Below are positions 1 through 11,346 of a stretch of DNA of 64,000 nt, piece after piece (the first letter of the stretch is position 1; every line of letters starts with the position of its first letter). The notes under the pieces are model-generated. The model had not been told where the DNA came from and ran no database searches. It worked only from the letters and a program-made list of their open reading frames with translations. Where the stretch lies: positions 49,844 through 113,843 of the forward strand of contig CAJOFH010000006.1 of the NCBI GenBank assembly GCA_905233845.1, written 5' to 3'. The translations under genes and the position numbers were made by a program. Source of the stretch: an uncultured Muribaculaceae bacterium. GTDB lineage: Bacteria > Bacteroidota > Bacteroidia > Bacteroidales > Muribaculaceae.

Positions 1-482
1 TCAAACTGCTCGTGTTTCTCGAGTTTGGTACGTCCTGAGCCAATCATGTCGAAACCACCGCAGTTGCGGTACTCGTCGATAATTTCACGGGTGAGCTCTT
101 TGTAATCGTGCTCGATAAGTCCCTCAGGACCCATCAAGAAGCCATAGAGGCGGCTGTTCTTGTTAAGAGCCTTGATGCCGTCGAAGATGCCGCAAATCAC
201 ATTGTGACCGCCAGGAGCCTGACCGCCCGAGAGGATAACACCAACGTTGCAAACCTCATCACTGTGCATGCTTTTAGCGTTCTCGTCCCTTACGAAAGTG
301 ATTTCGGGAAGACCGTAGGTATTGGGGAACAACGCCTTGATATCTTCCTGGTCACCAGCCGACTGAGTGGCTTTGCCCTCAACCGCCTTTACAGGTCCCT
401 GCAAAGCGTTAGGAAGCTTGGGCTGATAAGATGAACGTAACTGCTGAAGAATGCTTTTTTGTTTGAATTTTAGAATATCCAT
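1..482 (-). CDS. pfp: Diphosphate--fructose-6-phosphate 1-phosphotransferase (N-terminal part, truncated by window edge)
   Basis: Minus-strand translation from ATG at 482: MDILKFKQKSILQQLRSSYQPKLPNAL...NVGVILSGGQAPGGHNVICGIFDGIK...GFLMGPEGLIEHDYKELT...GGFDMIGSGRTKLEKHEQF; GGQAPGGHNVI motif of long PPi-dependent phosphofructokinases. Not in the ORF track because it runs off the window. Confidence 0.9.
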   Translation of the reverse strand, partial: MDILKFKQKSILQQLRSSYQPKLPNALQGPVKAVEGKATQSAGDQEDIKALFPNTYGLPEITFVRDENAKSMHSDEVCNVGVILSGGQAPGGHNVICGIFDGIKALNKNSRLYGFLMGPEGLIEHDYKELTREIIDEYRNCGGFDMIGSGRTKLEKHEQF

Positions 483-642
483 ATTATTACCTATAAATGT
501 TTTTTAAGTATTTCCCAATATTTTTTGCAAAGTACGTAAAAAAAGGGAATTATTGCAATAATATAATGATTAAAAAATCTTTATGAGGCTGGTATACCGA
601 TTGCATAACAAATAATGGAGATAAATCTCGATGAAAAAATAA

Positions 643-673
643 GGCGCAAGATGATGATTTACCATCTTGCGCC
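643..673 (-). terminator. Rho-independent terminator downstream of the dockerin/CBM gene
   Basis: Perfect stem GGCGCAAGATG...CATCTTGCGCC; on the minus strand followed by TTATTTTTTC. Confidence 0.75.
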
Positions 674-731
674 GAGATTATATCCTAAGACCGATTACGG
701 GTTAATTATATTTCTCAAGCGAAATAATTAA

Positions 732-2210
732 TTAGTTGCCAAGAAGAATGTTATAAATGATGGTGATATCAACTGATGTGATAATGCCATCGCCATCTTG
801 GTCACCATTTACCATACCTTCGGTGGTGTTGTTGAGCAAGTAGTTGTACAGAATTGTAATGTCAACAGAGGTAACAATTCCGTCGCCATCAACGTCGCCA
901 GGAATTTTACTATTTAAATTAAGAATATAATCGCAGTTGTATGCCTGCTTATAGCTATTCCAAACGTCATAAACTGATTGTGTATAAACAGTTACGACAA
1001 ACATTTTGTTGGCTGGCAGCGAATTGGGGGCCAGTGTCATTGTGCCTTTACATTTCACGTCCATTTCATCCATGTGTTGTCCCGCATTGAGAAGACAACC
1101 TGAAGGCAATGTATAATCCTTCTTGAGGTCAAAACCAACGATATGGAGTTCATCATAGTCGATGAATTGGTTTTCAAGCAGTTGCACGTCGCCAAGATAA
1201 AGTCGCTTGATATTGTCTTGAGCCGTCATAGCTTGACCTGCCATTTCCTCGGTCACACGCAAGAACATTGGTTCCCAATAGTTAGGGTCACTAAGGTCTT
1301 CCTGTGAGAAGAACGCTGGTCTAGATGGGTCAATAGGCACGATAGTGATTTGGAATTGAGGGCCATGATTTTCTTCCCACTCATAAGTGTTGAGTGTGAA
1401 CTTGTAATTGCCTGCGGCTTTAACACCAACAAACTCTATGTAATTGTCGGTAATGACAGGTTCCAGCAATTCAATGCCATTTTTAGGAACAGTGTAAAGC
1501 AGCTTGCCAGCAAGGTTGTAAACACCACCAGCCACATAATCGAGGTCGGCGGTTTGGGTTGTACCATTGTTGAAGATTATGCCTGTTGGGCGGTCGCCTT
1601 CCACAATGTCGGGACCGATCCATTGATAAACGGGGTTGCCCTCGGTAGTGTTGCCAATAAATGTAATGGGATCACCTGGCCAAGTGCCAGATGTGGTAAA
1701 GTTTGAAGTGCCGCTCCAAGCCCAAACGTTACACTTGGTCCAACTTGTAGGTGCGACGAAGTAAGCAAACTCTTTACCTTCAACGAAAACTACACCTGAA
1801 GGCAGAGTGCTCACGTCAAAGCCTGTTGGGGTAATATAAGTGTCTGTAACATCTTGATATTCACCTTCTTCAATGTCATAAACAAAGAATGCTGTTCCTG
1901 TGACGCCACGAATGTCCTCACTCTGAATGGCGCCTGTGCCTTCTTCATCAATACCACCATCATTGAAGACGAGGTTGATGGCATCTTCATCAAAACTTTG
2001 GGTGAACCAAACCAGGCCATCAATATTGGTGGTGTAGGTTTGTGTCTTATCCATCATAGTGCCTGGCCAATTGCCATTTAAAGCAGTGCCAGCACCATTC
2101 CACACATAGAGGTATGGCGCATCGCCAGTAGTAGTGCGAACGTTAATTGTTACTGTGGCACTTGCTGTGATTGCTAATAAAGCAAAAAGTAAAAATGTAA
2201 TTTTCTTCAT
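732..2210 (-). CDS. Secreted protein with starch-binding (CBM26-like) modules and C-terminal dockerin-type repeat
   Basis: Signal peptide MKKITFLLFALLAITASA; two YVWNG..NWPG / VWAWSG..TWPG segments; C-terminal duplicated GDVDGDGIVTSVDITILYNYLL / GDQDGDGIITSVDITIIYNILL Ca-binding repeats. Confidence 0.75.
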   Translation of the reverse strand: MKKITFLLFALLAITASATVTINVRTTTGDAPYLYVWNGAGTALNGNWPGTMMDKTQTYTTNIDGLVWFTQSFDEDAINLVFNDGGIDEEGTGAIQSEDIRGVTGTAFFVYDIEEGEYQDVTDTYITPTGFDVSTLPSGVVFVEGKEFAYFVAPTSWTKCNVWAWSGTSNFTTSGTWPGDPITFIGNTTEGNPVYQWIGPDIVEGDRPTGIIFNNGTTQTADLDYVAGGVYNLAGKLLYTVPKNGIELLEPVITDNYIEFVGVKAAGNYKFTLNTYEWEENHGPQFQITIVPIDPSRPAFFSQEDLSDPNYWEPMFLRVTEEMAGQAMTAQDNIKRLYLGDVQLLENQFIDYDELHIVGFDLKKDYTLPSGCLLNAGQHMDEMDVKCKGTMTLAPNSLPANKMFVVTVYTQSVYDVWNSYKQAYNCDYILNLNSKIPGDVDGDGIVTSVDITILYNYLLNNTTEGMVNGDQDGDGIITSVDITIIYNILLGN

Positions 2211-2245
2211 AAAGCTAAAAATTTAGAATATTGTAATTAAATTAA

Positions 2246-2584
2246 TTATTTTAAAGATGCCAGCGCGGAGTCGAGTTTCAGCAGCATTTCACGCATCTGC
2301 TTTAGTCGGTCAACAACTTCATGTTGCTTAGAAATGCCGTCACGATTGCGCTTGATCATGGCTTGAGCCGAATCGAGTTTAAGACCTTTTTCCTTCACTA
2401 AATAATAAATCATCTTGATGGTCTCAATGTCCTTGACGGTATAAACTCTGATATTCTTGGCGTTGCGTTTAGGCTTGATAACCGTAAACTCCTTTTCCCA
2501 AAACCTGAGAGTGGAAGTGGGAATGTTTAAGATTTCGGCAACATCACCTATTTTATAGTATTTCTTACTAAGTTTATCATCCAT
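2246..2584 (-). CDS. MerR family transcriptional regulator
   Basis: YYKIGDVAEILNIPTSTLRFWEKEF...RVYTVKDIETIKMIYYLVKEKGLKLDSAQAMI, canonical MerR HTH. Confidence 0.9.
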   Translation of the reverse strand: MDDKLSKKYYKIGDVAEILNIPTSTLRFWEKEFTVIKPKRNAKNIRVYTVKDIETIKMIYYLVKEKGLKLDSAQAMIKRNRDGISKQHEVVDRLKQMREMLLKLDSALASLK

Positions 2585-2738
2585 AATTATGGGTTGTTAA
2601 TTAAATTTAGAGCTGATTATTTATAATTTACGAGTAAAATTATTACCTTTGCCCCAATTTTTGGTGCTAAAAGTACAACGTTTTTATGACGTGTGCAAGA
2701 AAACAATAGGTAAAATAATAAAAAACACATAAAATAAT

Positions 2739-5354
2739 ATGTTAACAGCAAAAGAAATCAGAGAATCTTTCAAGAATTATTTTAAGGAACATGACCATCA
2801 TATTGTTCCTTCGGCCCCAATGGTAATCAAGGATGACCCAACTCTCATGTTTACCAATGCTGGTATGAACCAGTTTAAAGACATCATTTTGGGCAACAAA
2901 GAAGCTCAGTGGAAGAGAGTAGCCGACTCGCAGAAGTGTCTTCGTGTGAGTGGCAAGCATAATGACCTAGAAGAAGTGGGACATGATACTTATCATCACA
3001 CAATGTTTGAAATGCTTGGTAACTGGTCGTTTGGCGACTACTTCAAGAAAGAGGCAATAGACTTCTGCTGGGAGTACTTGGTCGATGTTCTCAAACTCGA
3101 TCCTAGCATGATGTATGCCACCGTCTTTGAAGGTTCTCCAAGTGAGGGCTTGGAACGTGACAACGAGGCGGCAAGTTACTGGGAACAACACCTTCCAAAA
3201 GATCATATCATTAATGGTAGTCGCCATGACAACTTTTGGGAGATGGGCGATACAGGTCCCTGCGGCCCTTGCTCGGAGCTACATATCGACCTGCGTAGCG
3301 ATGAGGAAAAGGCCACTGTACCAGGAGCAGAGCTTGTCAATAAAGATAATCCTCAAGTAATTGAGATTTGGAATCTTGTGTTCATGCAGTATAATCGCAA
3401 GGCCGATGGTTCGCTTGAGCCTCTACCCGCCAAAGTGATTGACACTGGTATGGGTTTTGAGCGCTTGTGTATGGCATTGCAGGGCAAAAAATCGAACTAT
3501 GACACCGATGTTTTCCAACCACTCATCAAGAAGATTGGCCTTCTTGCAGGCAAGGTTTATGGCAAAGACCATGATATTGATGTGGCTATGCGCGTTGTTG
3601 CCGACCATGTTCGTACCATCGCGTTCTCCATCGCCGATGGTCAGCTGCCAAGTAATGCTAAGGCTGGTTATGTAATTCGTCGCATCTTGCGTCGTGCCGT
3701 GCGCTATGGCTATACCTTCCTCGGCTTCAAAGAAGCATTCATGCACTTGCTTGTTGACACACTTATTGAGTCGATGGGCGACGCTTATCCTGAGTTGCCA
3801 GCCCAGTCTGACCTTATTAAGCATGTAATTAAGGAGGAGGAAGACGCTTTCTTGCGTACTCTCGAGACTGGCATGAAGATGATAGATGGCGTGATTTCTA
3901 AGGCAAAAGCTTCAAACCAAACAGTGATTGATGGCGCAGTTGCGTTCACACTCTATGACACCTATGGATTCCCTCTTGACCTCACCGAACTTATCCTAAA
4001 AGAAAACAACATGACTGTCAATAAGGAACAGTTTGATACTGAGATGGCAAAGCAGAAGCAACGTGCTCGCAATGCTGCAGCTGTTGAGGCCAGCGATTGG
4101 GTTGAGTTGCAAGAGGGCGTGACCGAGTTTGTGGGCTACGACCTTACAGAGTGTGAAACCAAAATTTTGCGATATCGTCATGTGGTTCAGAAGAAATCAG
4201 AGTACTATCAGGTGGTACTCGCCAAGACACCTTTCTATGCCGAGATGGGTGGCCAAGTCGGCGACAAGGGTTGGCTCGTGTGTGGTGACGAGAAAATAGA
4301 AATCATCGACACCAAGCGCGAAAACAATCTGCCAGTCCACATTGTTAAGAAGATGCCTGCCGACCCAAGCGCCATTTTCGTTGCACGCATTGACACTGAG
4401 GCGCGTCGGGCGATTGCTTGTAACCATACAGCTACACACTTGCTTCACTATGCCTTGCGCCAGGTGCTTGGCAGTCATGTTGAGCAGAAAGGCTCGTACG
4501 TTGACGCCAATATGCTTCGTTTCGACTTCTCTCACTTCAAGAAGATGACTCCAGAGGAAATCCATGATGTGGAGCGCCTTGCCAATGCTTTGGTGCGTGA
4601 GGCTATAGTGCGTGAGGAGCATCGTGAATTACCAATTGCTGAGGCTCGTGAGATGGGTGCGATGGCGCTCTTTGGTGAGAAGTATGGCGACAAAGTGCGT
4701 GTTATCAAGTATGGCGATTCAGTTGAGTTGTGCGGTGGCACCCATGTAGCCAATTCAGGTAATATTGGAATGATAAAGATTGTGAGTGAGAGCTCAATTG
4801 CTGCAGGCATTCGCCGCATCGAGGCTATCACAGCAGCCAATGTTGAGGATGCCATCGATAGCATAGAAGTCACTCTCAAGGGTATCAAAGAACTCTTCAA
4901 CAATGCTCCTGATGTTATAGCTGCCATAAACAGATCAATTAATGAGAATGCAACTTTACATAAACAAGTTAATGATTTCATCAAGGAGCGCGTGAAGATG
5001 CTCAAGCAGAGACTCTATTCCTCTTCGATTATGATTGGCGACATTGCCGTGCTCAAGCTTGAAGGTCCGTTTGAGTCAGATATCGTAAAGAGCCTTGCAC
5101 TCTCCATCAAGAGTGACAGGCAGCCTCGAGTTGCATTTGTGGCAGCAACTCACATTGGAGATAAGCCTATGCTTACGATAGCGCTGAGCGACGATCTTGT
5201 AAAGGAAGGCAAGAATGCAGGTCAAATCATTCGTGAGGCAGCTAAGCTTATCCAGGGCGGTGGCGGCGGTCAGCCAGGCTTTGCTCAGGCTGGTGGCAAG
5301 AACGTTAATGGACTAGAAGCTGCTCTTGAGAAGATTATTGAACAATTATCTTAA
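2739..5354 (+). CDS. alaS: Alanine--tRNA ligase
   Basis: 871 aa; starts [71 protein letters not shown] motifs. Confidence 0.98.
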   Translation: MLTAKEIRESFKNYFKEHDHHIVPSAPMVIKDDPTLMFTNAGMNQFKDIILGNKEAQWKRVADSQKCLRVSGKHNDLEEVGHDTYHHTMFEMLGNWSFGDYFKKEAIDFCWEYLVDVLKLDPSMMYATVFEGSPSEGLERDNEAASYWEQHLPKDHIINGSRHDNFWEMGDTGPCGPCSELHIDLRSDEEKATVPGAELVNKDNPQVIEIWNLVFMQYNRKADGSLEPLPAKVIDTGMGFERLCMALQGKKSNYDTDVFQPLIKKIGLLAGKVYGKDHDIDVAMRVVADHVRTIAFSIADGQLPSNAKAGYVIRRILRRAVRYGYTFLGFKEAFMHLLVDTLIESMGDAYPELPAQSDLIKHVIKEEEDAFLRTLETGMKMIDGVISKAKASNQTVIDGAVAFTLYDTYGFPLDLTELILKENNMTVNKEQFDTEMAKQKQRARNAAAVEASDWVELQEGVTEFVGYDLTECETKILRYRHVVQKKSEYYQVVLAKTPFYAEMGGQVGDKGWLVCGDEKIEIIDTKRENNLPVHIVKKMPADPSAIFVARIDTEARRAIACNHTATHLLHYALRQVLGSHVEQKGSYVDANMLRFDFSHFKKMTPEEIHDVERLANALVREAIVREEHRELPIAEAREMGAMALFGEKYGDKVRVIKYGDSVELCGGTHVANSGNIGMIKIVSESSIAAGIRRIEAITAANVEDAIDSIEVTLKGIKELFNNAPDVIAAINRSINENATLHKQVNDFIKERVKMLKQRLYSSSIMIGDIAVLKLEGPFESDIVKSLALSIKSDRQPRVAFVAATHIGDKPMLTIALSDDLVKEGKNAGQIIREAAKLIQGGGGGQPGFAQAGGKNVNGLEAALEKIIEQLS

Positions 5355-5360
5355 TATAAA

Positions 5361-6173
5361 ATGATAGGAGCAATAATAGGCGATACAATAGGCTCAATCT
5401 ATGAGTTCAACAATATCAAGACTAAGGACTTTGAGTTCTTTGTCAATGGTATGAGGCCAACTGATGATAGTGTTCTCACCATAGCCACAGCTCACTGGTT
5501 ACTGGACGAAGGTGAGAGTGGAGAGTACTATAAACATTATGCCAATAAATATCCACATCCTCATGGAGGGTATGGACCAAGTTTCAAAAGATGGGCGTCA
5601 TTCCCAAGCAGTTCTATTGCTCCACCTTATAATAGTTGTGGAAATGGAAGTGCTATGCGTGTGAGTCCTGTTGGGTGGGCTTTTGACAATGAGAAAGATG
5701 TGCTTGAGAACGCAAAGCGCTCGGCAGAGTGTACTCATAACCATCCCGAGGGTATTAAAGGCGCACAGGCTACTGCCTTGTGCATATTTATGGCCCGGAA
5801 AGGGGCAACAACTTCTGAAATTAAAGAGCGCATAGAGTTTGAGTTTGGTTATGACTTGTCTCTTGCCATCGATGAGATTCGTCCTCGTTATTCCTGGTAT
5901 GGAATGGATAACTCTGGTTATAATAGTGTCACCTGTCAAGGGAGTGTACCTCAAGCCATTTCTTGCGCTCTGCAAGCCAAAGATTTTGAGGATGCGGTTC
6001 GAAATGCTGTGTCAATTGGAGGAGATAGCGATACGATTGCCTGCATTGCTGGTGGTATTGCCGAAGCACTCTTTGGCGTTCCTGATTGGATGATAGAAAA
6101 AGTTTTGCTGTTGCTCGACAAGAGTCAAAATGAAGTAGTGAATCGGTTTCGCTCAAAATATTGTAACAAATAA
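5361..6173 (+). CDS. ADP-ribosylglycohydrolase family protein
   Basis: MIGAIIGDTIGSIYEFNN..., TDDSVLTIATAHWLL, GNGSAMRVSPVGWA, GGDSDTIACIAGGIAEA signature motifs. Confidence 0.93.
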   Translation: MIGAIIGDTIGSIYEFNNIKTKDFEFFVNGMRPTDDSVLTIATAHWLLDEGESGEYYKHYANKYPHPHGGYGPSFKRWASFPSSSIAPPYNSCGNGSAMRVSPVGWAFDNEKDVLENAKRSAECTHNHPEGIKGAQATALCIFMARKGATTSEIKERIEFEFGYDLSLAIDEIRPRYSWYGMDNSGYNSVTCQGSVPQAISCALQAKDFEDAVRNAVSIGGDSDTIACIAGGIAEALFGVPDWMIEKVLLLLDKSQNEVVNRFRSKYCNK

Positions 6174-6208
6174 AGAATAATATATTTTAAATCAATTATT
6201 TAATAATT

Positions 6209-6646
6209 ATGTTGAAAGAAATTTTAGCAATCTCGGGACGTCCCGGATTATACCGTCTGGTAAAATACGGTAAAAATAACATTATCGTTGAAAATATTAT
6301 TGATAAAAAACGTGGCACAGCAAGTCAGCGTGACAAAGTGATATCACTCGCCGACATCTCGATGTACACTGAGAGTGGTGACAAGCCACTGGGAGAGGTG
6401 CTTGAGGCCATAAAGGTAAAATATGACGCAAAGCCCTTAAATGCTGCCGACTATAAAGAGCCTGCCGCTCTTCAGGAGTTTTTCAAGGGTGTTGTACCCG
6501 ATTTTGATGTTGAGCGTGTTTATAACACCGATATCAAAAAACTCGTCAACTGGTACAATCTGCTTATAAATAATGGTTTTACTGATTTCTTGCCTAAAGA
6601 GGAAGAGAAAGAAGATGAAACCAAAGATGAGCCAAAAGCTGAATAA
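6209..6646 (+). CDS. DUF5606-like small conserved Bacteroidales protein
   Basis: MLKEILAISGRPGLYRLVKYGKNNIIVENIIDKKRG..., familiar conserved Bacteroidetes protein; acidic low-complexity C-terminus. Confidence 0.75.
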   Translation: MLKEILAISGRPGLYRLVKYGKNNIIVENIIDKKRGTASQRDKVISLADISMYTESGDKPLGEVLEAIKVKYDAKPLNAADYKEPAALQEFFKGVVPDFDVERVYNTDIKKLVNWYNLLINNGFTDFLPKEEEKEDETKDEPKAE

Positions 6647-6666
6647 AAATATTTAAAGTTAATATG

Positions 6667-6704
6667 CTCTAAAGATGTGTGGCTTAGATTGCACATCTTT
6701 AGGG
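6667..6704 (+). terminator. Intergenic hairpin (possible attenuator/terminator) between the DUF5606-like and NlpC genes
   Basis: 11-bp perfect stem CTAAAGATGTG ... CACATCTTTAG; no strong T-run after it. Confidence 0.4.
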
Positions 6705-6716
6705 CATTCTAATATC

Positions 6717-7352
6717 ATGAAGCGAATAACAGTATCATATCGTCACACATTATTTTATATACTGCTAGCATTGGTAAGCACACTTGCGGTGTCGTGTGGT
6801 ACTGTGAGGTCTATTGACTATAGTGAAATGCCCACGAATAGACACATGACCCCTGAGGATGTATGGGGGTCTGGGAAGAAACATGGGCGCGAATCACGCG
6901 ACAAAGGTACTGTGTACCAGCAAGGCGATAATAGTATCGAGAAGTGGAAGAAACTGGATATCAAATTAGGTCGACATGACAACCACATGCTTTATCGTGA
7001 GATAAAGAGCTGGCTTGGAACACCACACAAAGATGGGGCACACAAAAAGCATGAAGGTACCGATTGCTCGGGGTTCGTGATGGAGATTTACTATACTGTC
7101 TACAACATTAAGATTGAGCGCAACTCTGCACGCATTTTCACTCATAGCTGCTATGAGATATCTCCTGAAGAATTGCGTGAGGGTGATCTTGTATTTTTCC
7201 ATAATGGAAGTGGAAATAGAATAACTCACGTGGGTATTTATCTGAAAGATAATATGTTTGCCCATGCTTCATCGTCAAGGGGTGTTGTCATTGATGACCT
7301 CACTTCTCGTTATTATAGTGAACGCTTCTATGCTGCTGGCAGGGTGAAATAA
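6717..7352 (+). CDS. NlpC/P60 family lipoprotein (putative cell-wall endopeptidase)
   Basis: Preferred start MKRITVSYRHTLFYILLALVSTLAVSC (lipobox LAVSC); GTDCSGFVMEIYYTVYNI, GDLVFFHNGSGNRITHVGIYL, FAHASSSRGV: C-H-H NlpC/P60 motifs. Confidence 0.9.
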   Translation: MKRITVSYRHTLFYILLALVSTLAVSCGTVRSIDYSEMPTNRHMTPEDVWGSGKKHGRESRDKGTVYQQGDNSIEKWKKLDIKLGRHDNHMLYREIKSWLGTPHKDGAHKKHEGTDCSGFVMEIYYTVYNIKIERNSARIFTHSCYEISPEELREGDLVFFHNGSGNRITHVGIYLKDNMFAHASSSRGVVIDDLTSRYYSERFYAAGRVK

Positions 7353-7381
7353 AAATGTGTTAGATTCTTGTGTATACGAAA

Positions 7382-7421
7382 TAAGCGGAGATGGCTATAT
7401 AAATTATCCATCCCCGCTTAA
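7382..7421. terminator. Bidirectional terminator hairpin between convergent genes
   Basis: AAGCGGAGATGG ... CCATCCCCGCTT stem between convergent CDSs ending 7352(+) and 7447(-). Confidence 0.55.
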
Positions 7422-7446
7422 CTTGAGTTTTAGAGTGTTGCAAATG

Positions 7447-7734
7447 TCACTTTACATCCAAGTAGTCTCGCAATGTGTTGACATATTCTTCAAACGCTAG
7501 TTTGCCAGCATCTGTGACGCTGCATGTCGTTAGCGGCTTTTTGCCTTGGAAGCTCTTCTCGACTTTGATGTAGCCAGCTGCTTCCAGCTTGTCGAGCTGC
7601 ACACTGAGGTTTCCTGCCGTGGCTTGCGTCTGCTCTTTGATGTATACGAAACTCGCTTGCTCGCAATTCATCAAGATTGACATTATTGCCAACCGCAGTT
7701 GTGAGTGCAACAACGGGTTAAGTTCCTTTAGCAT
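7447..7734 (-). CDS. Winged-helix transcriptional regulator
   Basis: LRLAIMSILMNCEQASFVYIKEQTQATAGNLSVQLDKLEAAGYIKVEKSFQGKKPLTTCSVTDAGKLAFEEYV, ArsR/MarR-like winged helix. Confidence 0.85.
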   Translation of the reverse strand: MLKELNPLLHSQLRLAIMSILMNCEQASFVYIKEQTQATAGNLSVQLDKLEAAGYIKVEKSFQGKKPLTTCSVTDAGKLAFEEYVNTLRDYLDVK

Positions 7735-8363
7735 TGCTTTTTGGCTTTAGCGTTCAACACATGTCCAGGAATAATCATTGTGGCAACGAAGCACAGAATG
7801 AACAGCGGAATCACCCATGTGATAGTAAGTTTTACTCCTGACAGCACACAGCAAAGCACAAAGGTCCCAGCCACCAGACTGAAGGCGCCGCCAGCAACCA
7901 TCGACTTCTCTTGAAGAATGAAGCCTTGCATAGTTGAGCCAAATCCAGCCAGCAAAAATGCGAACACGAGCATTACCTCCCAAGAGTCCTTGCCAAAGAA
8001 CATGAATCCGATTGATATCAGAGTTCCCAAAGCAAACATCCAGCCAATTGTGCCCCACAGATTGCTAGTTATGCGATCAACATAGGTGAACGGCTCTTTC
8101 TCGATACGGTCTTTGTCCTTGCGATTGATTACCATCATGCCTATGCCTCCCACGATCCAGATAAGGAACCACAGCCAGTTGCAGGCACGATTGCCACCTG
8201 TGAGCAATAGTGATACCCCCACAAGCAGCCCAACGATAGCACTCACGTAACCCCACCATAGCAGCAAGTTTCCTTGACCGATGTGAAGGTGACGCTTGGT
8301 CTTGTTAATCATACTGGTGATTAACTCCAAACTCTCTTGATTGTTTAATCTCTTGTCTTCCAT
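7728..8363 (-). CDS. Multi-pass membrane protein, co-transcribed with the winged-helix regulator
   Basis: Several hydrophobic TM segments; overlaps the downstream regulator ORF by 7 nt. Confidence 0.75.
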   Translation of the reverse strand: MEDKRLNNQESLELITSMINKTKRHLHIGQGNLLLWWGYVSAIVGLLVGVSLLLTGGNRACNWLWFLIWIVGGIGMMVINRKDKDRIEKEPFTYVDRITSNLWGTIGWMFALGTLISIGFMFFGKDSWEVMLVFAFLLAGFGSTMQGFILQEKSMVAGGAFSLVAGTFVLCCVLSGVKLTITWVIPLFILCFVATMIIPGHVLNAKAKKQC

Positions 8364-8515
8364 ATTTTCCTTACATAACTAAAATGGTGAATAAAAAGTT
8401 TGTTTAGATTTATAAATCCATTGCAAAGATAAAGTAGTTTATAATATAAACCAAATTTTTCACAAAGTTTTTTTGAAAAAAATGAAAAAACTACCAATTA
8501 TAGTAGGATTTTTGA

Positions 8516-8554
8516 TAAAAAAAACGCTTCAGTGTGAAAATACAGAAGCGTTTT
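8516..8554 (-). terminator. Terminator downstream of tRNA-Arg
   Basis: AAAACGCTTC ... GAAGCGTTTT stem; minus-strand product followed by a T-run. Confidence 0.7.
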
Positions 8555-8565
8555 GACGATAAAAG

Positions 8566-8637
8566 TAGACCCATGGGGAGTCGAACCCCAATCGAAGGAA
8601 CCGGAATCCTTTATTCTATCCATTGAACTATGGGTCC
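8566..8637 (-). tRNA. tRNA-Arg (anticodon CCG)
   Basis: Reverse complement GGACCCATAGTTCAATGGATAGAATAAAGGATTCCGGTTCCTTCGATTGGGGTTCGACTCCCCATGGGTCTA folds as a cloverleaf: acceptor GGACCCA/TGGGTCT, anticodon arm AAGGA-TTCCGGT-TCCTT, T arm TGGGG-TTCGACT-CCCCA. Confidence 0.93.
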
Positions 8638-8753
8638 CAAAACAGAGGAACACATTATTTATATATTTACAATGTTTTCCTCTAAATGCGGTGCAAAAGT
8701 AGTGAAATATTTGTATCTTTGCAAAAATCATTAATCTATTTTATTAAGTAGCC

Positions 8754-9416
8754 ATGACTGTAAGAATTGAAGATAGTTGGAAACAAGAGCTTGCCGACGT
8801 GTGGGAGAAAGATTACTTTGTTAGACTCACTCAATTTGTGCGAGAAGAATACCGTAATGGTCAAGTCTTTCCTCCTGGTCGGCAGATTTTTGCCGCCTTT
8901 GACGCTACTCCTTTTGATAAGGTGAAAGTGGTGATACTTGGTCAGGACCCTTATCATGATGTGGGGCAAGCTAATGGAATGTGCTTTTCGGTAAATGACG
9001 GCATTCCTTTTCCACCTTCACTTCAAAATATCTTTAAAGAGGTGCATGATGATACTGGTGCTCCCATACCTACGAGTGGCGATTTGAGTCGCTGGGCGCG
9101 GCAAGGTGTTCTGTTGCTCAACTCGACACTCACTGTACAAGCACATCGTGCGGGCTCTCATCAGAATCGTGGTTGGGAGCTCTTCACCGATGAAGTTATA
9201 GCACATCTTGCTAATCATCGTGAGCACTTGGTGTTTATCCTCTGGGGCAGCTACGCTATCAGGAAAGGATCATTTATAGATCGCACTCGACACTTAGTGT
9301 TGACATCTCCGCATCCGTCTCCTTTGAGCGCTTATCGTGGTTTCTTTGGAAACCATCATTTCTCGCTTGCTAACGATTATCTTAGTCGTAATGGAGAGGA
9401 GCCAATTGTTTGGTAA
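8754..9416 (+). CDS. ung: Uracil-DNA glycosylase
   Basis: VVILGQDPYHDVGQANGMCFSV, GVLLLNSTLTVQAHRAGSHQNRGWE, TSPHPSPLSAYRGFFGNHHF motifs. Confidence 0.97.
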   Translation: MTVRIEDSWKQELADVWEKDYFVRLTQFVREEYRNGQVFPPGRQIFAAFDATPFDKVKVVILGQDPYHDVGQANGMCFSVNDGIPFPPSLQNIFKEVHDDTGAPIPTSGDLSRWARQGVLLLNSTLTVQAHRAGSHQNRGWELFTDEVIAHLANHREHLVFILWGSYAIRKGSFIDRTRHLVLTSPHPSPLSAYRGFFGNHHFSLANDYLSRNGEEPIVW

Positions 9417-9490
9417 TATTTTTTAGTGCCAAAAAGAAGATATTTTGTAAGAAATGCGTAACTTTGCAGTTTAAAAAAGATTTGATTCCT

Positions 9491-11308
9491 ATGCAGAAGA
9501 TTAGAAATGTCGCCATAATTGCCCATGTGGATCACGGCAAGACCACTCTTGTAGATAAGATGCTCGCTGCCGGCAATCTCTTTCGCGACAATCAAGTGGT
9601 GGGCACGCAAATACTCGACAGCAATGACTTGGAGCGTGAGCGTGGCATCACCATTCTGTCTAAAAACGTATCAATCACCTATAAAGACTATAAAATTAAC
9701 ATCATAGACACCCCAGGTCATAGCGACTTCGGCGGGGAGGTGGAACGTGTGCTTAATATGGCTGACGGATGTTTGCTACTCGTTGACGCTTTTGAGGGTC
9801 CTATGCCGCAAACTCGCTTTGTGTTGCAGAAGGCTATTCAGATTGGTCTTAAGCCCATTGTTGTAATTAACAAGGTTGACAAACCCAACTGCCGTCCCGA
9901 TGAGGTACAGGAGGCTGTTTTTGATTTGATGTGCAATCTCGATGCTACCGAAGACCAACTTGAATTCCCCACCATCTTTGGTTCGGCCAAGAACGGATGG
10001 ATGAGCAATGATTGGCAAGAGCCGACCGATAATATTACAGCTGTTTTAGATGCAATAATTGAACATATCCCAGCACCAATGGTTGTTGAGGGTGATGCTC
10101 AGATGCTTATCACTTCGCTTGACTACAATACTTATGTTGGACGAATAGCAGTGGGCCGTGTACATCGTGGCGAGCTTCGTGACGGTATGGACGTTGGTTT
10201 ATGCAAAAAAGATGGAACTGTGGCCCGTCAACGCATCAAAGAACTGCGTGTTTTTGAGGGAATGGGTCAAAAGCATGTAGAGAGTGTGCAGTGTGGTGAT
10301 ATCTGTGCCATTATAGGTCTTGATGGTTTTGAAATTGGCGATACAGTCACTTGCCTCGACAATCCCGAACCCTTGCCACGCATCGCTATAGATGAGCCTA
10401 CCATGTCAATGCTCTTTACGATAAATGACTCGCCTTTCTTTGGTAAAGAAGGAAAATTTGTTACTTCTCGTCATATCCATGACCGATTGATGCATGAGCT
10501 TGACAAGAATTTGGCTCTTAAGGTTGAAAAGAGTGAGACAGAGGATGCGTGGATAGTGTACGGTCGTGGCGTGCTACACTTGAGTGTTCTCATTGAGGAG
10601 ATGCGTCGTGAGGGTTATGAGCTTCAAGTTGGTCAACCCCAAGTAATCGTCAAGGAGATAGACGGAGTGAAATGCGAACCAATCGAGACACTGACAATCA
10701 ATGTTCCAGAGGAATACTCGAGTAAAATGATTGATATGGTGACACGTCGCAAGGGCGAAATGACATCGATGGAAACACAGAACGACCGCATCCACATGGA
10801 GTTCAAAATTCCATCTCGTGGCATCATTGGACTGCGCACAAATGTGCTCACTGCCAGTGCTGGTGAAGCAATTATGGCACACAGATTCTCGAGTTACGAG
10901 CCATGGAAGGGCGAAATAGTGCGAAGGGTAAATGGCTCGATTATAGCGATGGAGGGAGGTACGGCATTTGCATACTCAATAGATAAACTTCAGGACCGTG
11001 GTCGTTTCTTCATCTTCCCACAAGAGGAAGTATATGCAGGACAGGTCGTTGGCGAGCATACCAAGGAGAAAGACTTGGTTGTTAATGTCACTAAGAACAA
11101 AAAGTTGACTAATATGCGTGCTAGTGGAGCAGATGAGAAGACCCGCATTATCCCTCCCATTGTATTCAGTCTTGAGGAAGCGCTTGAATACATAAAGGCT
11201 GACGAATATGTAGAAATCACCCCAGGCCATCTGCGCATGCGCAAGATAATCCTTGATGAGATAGAACGCAAACATCAGGCAAAACTCAGGGGCGAAAGTG
11301 AAGAATAA
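9491..11308 (+). CDS. typA: Translational GTPase TypA/BipA
   Basis: Preferred start [69 protein letters not shown]-track start 9410 is 27 codons further upstream. Confidence 0.97.
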   Translation: MQKIRNVAIIAHVDHGKTTLVDKMLAAGNLFRDNQVVGTQILDSNDLERERGITILSKNVSITYKDYKINIIDTPGHSDFGGEVERVLNMADGCLLLVDAFEGPMPQTRFVLQKAIQIGLKPIVVINKVDKPNCRPDEVQEAVFDLMCNLDATEDQLEFPTIFGSAKNGWMSNDWQEPTDNITAVLDAIIEHIPAPMVVEGDAQMLITSLDYNTYVGRIAVGRVHRGELRDGMDVGLCKKDGTVARQRIKELRVFEGMGQKHVESVQCGDICAIIGLDGFEIGDTVTCLDNPEPLPRIAIDEPTMSMLFTINDSPFFGKEGKFVTSRHIHDRLMHELDKNLALKVEKSETEDAWIVYGRGVLHLSVLIEEMRREGYELQVGQPQVIVKEIDGVKCEPIETLTINVPEEYSSKMIDMVTRRKGEMTSMETQNDRIHMEFKIPSRGIIGLRTNVLTASAGEAIMAHRFSSYEPWKGEIVRRVNGSIIAMEGGTAFAYSIDKLQDRGRFFIFPQEEVYAGQVVGEHTKEKDLVVNVTKNKKLTNMRASGADEKTRIIPPIVFSLEEALEYIKADEYVEITPGHLRMRKIILDEIERKHQAKLRGESEE

Positions 11309-11346
11309 ACATTATTTTATTAACACCTAATTAAAATATCACTATT

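Noticed and set aside
108-434. 108-aa plus-strand ORF
   Set aside because: Antisense to the pfp fragment, which has clear family motifs.
2742-5005. Minus-strand and alternative-frame ORFs within alaS
   Set aside because: Shadow ORFs of a strongly coding alaS frame.
6675-6716. Upstream start MCGLDCTSLGHSNI for the NlpC/P60 gene
   Set aside because: Overlaps an intergenic hairpin; the start at 6717 gives a clean lipoprotein signal.
9776-11275. Minus-strand ORFs within typA
   Set aside because: Antisense shadow ORFs; no family motifs.
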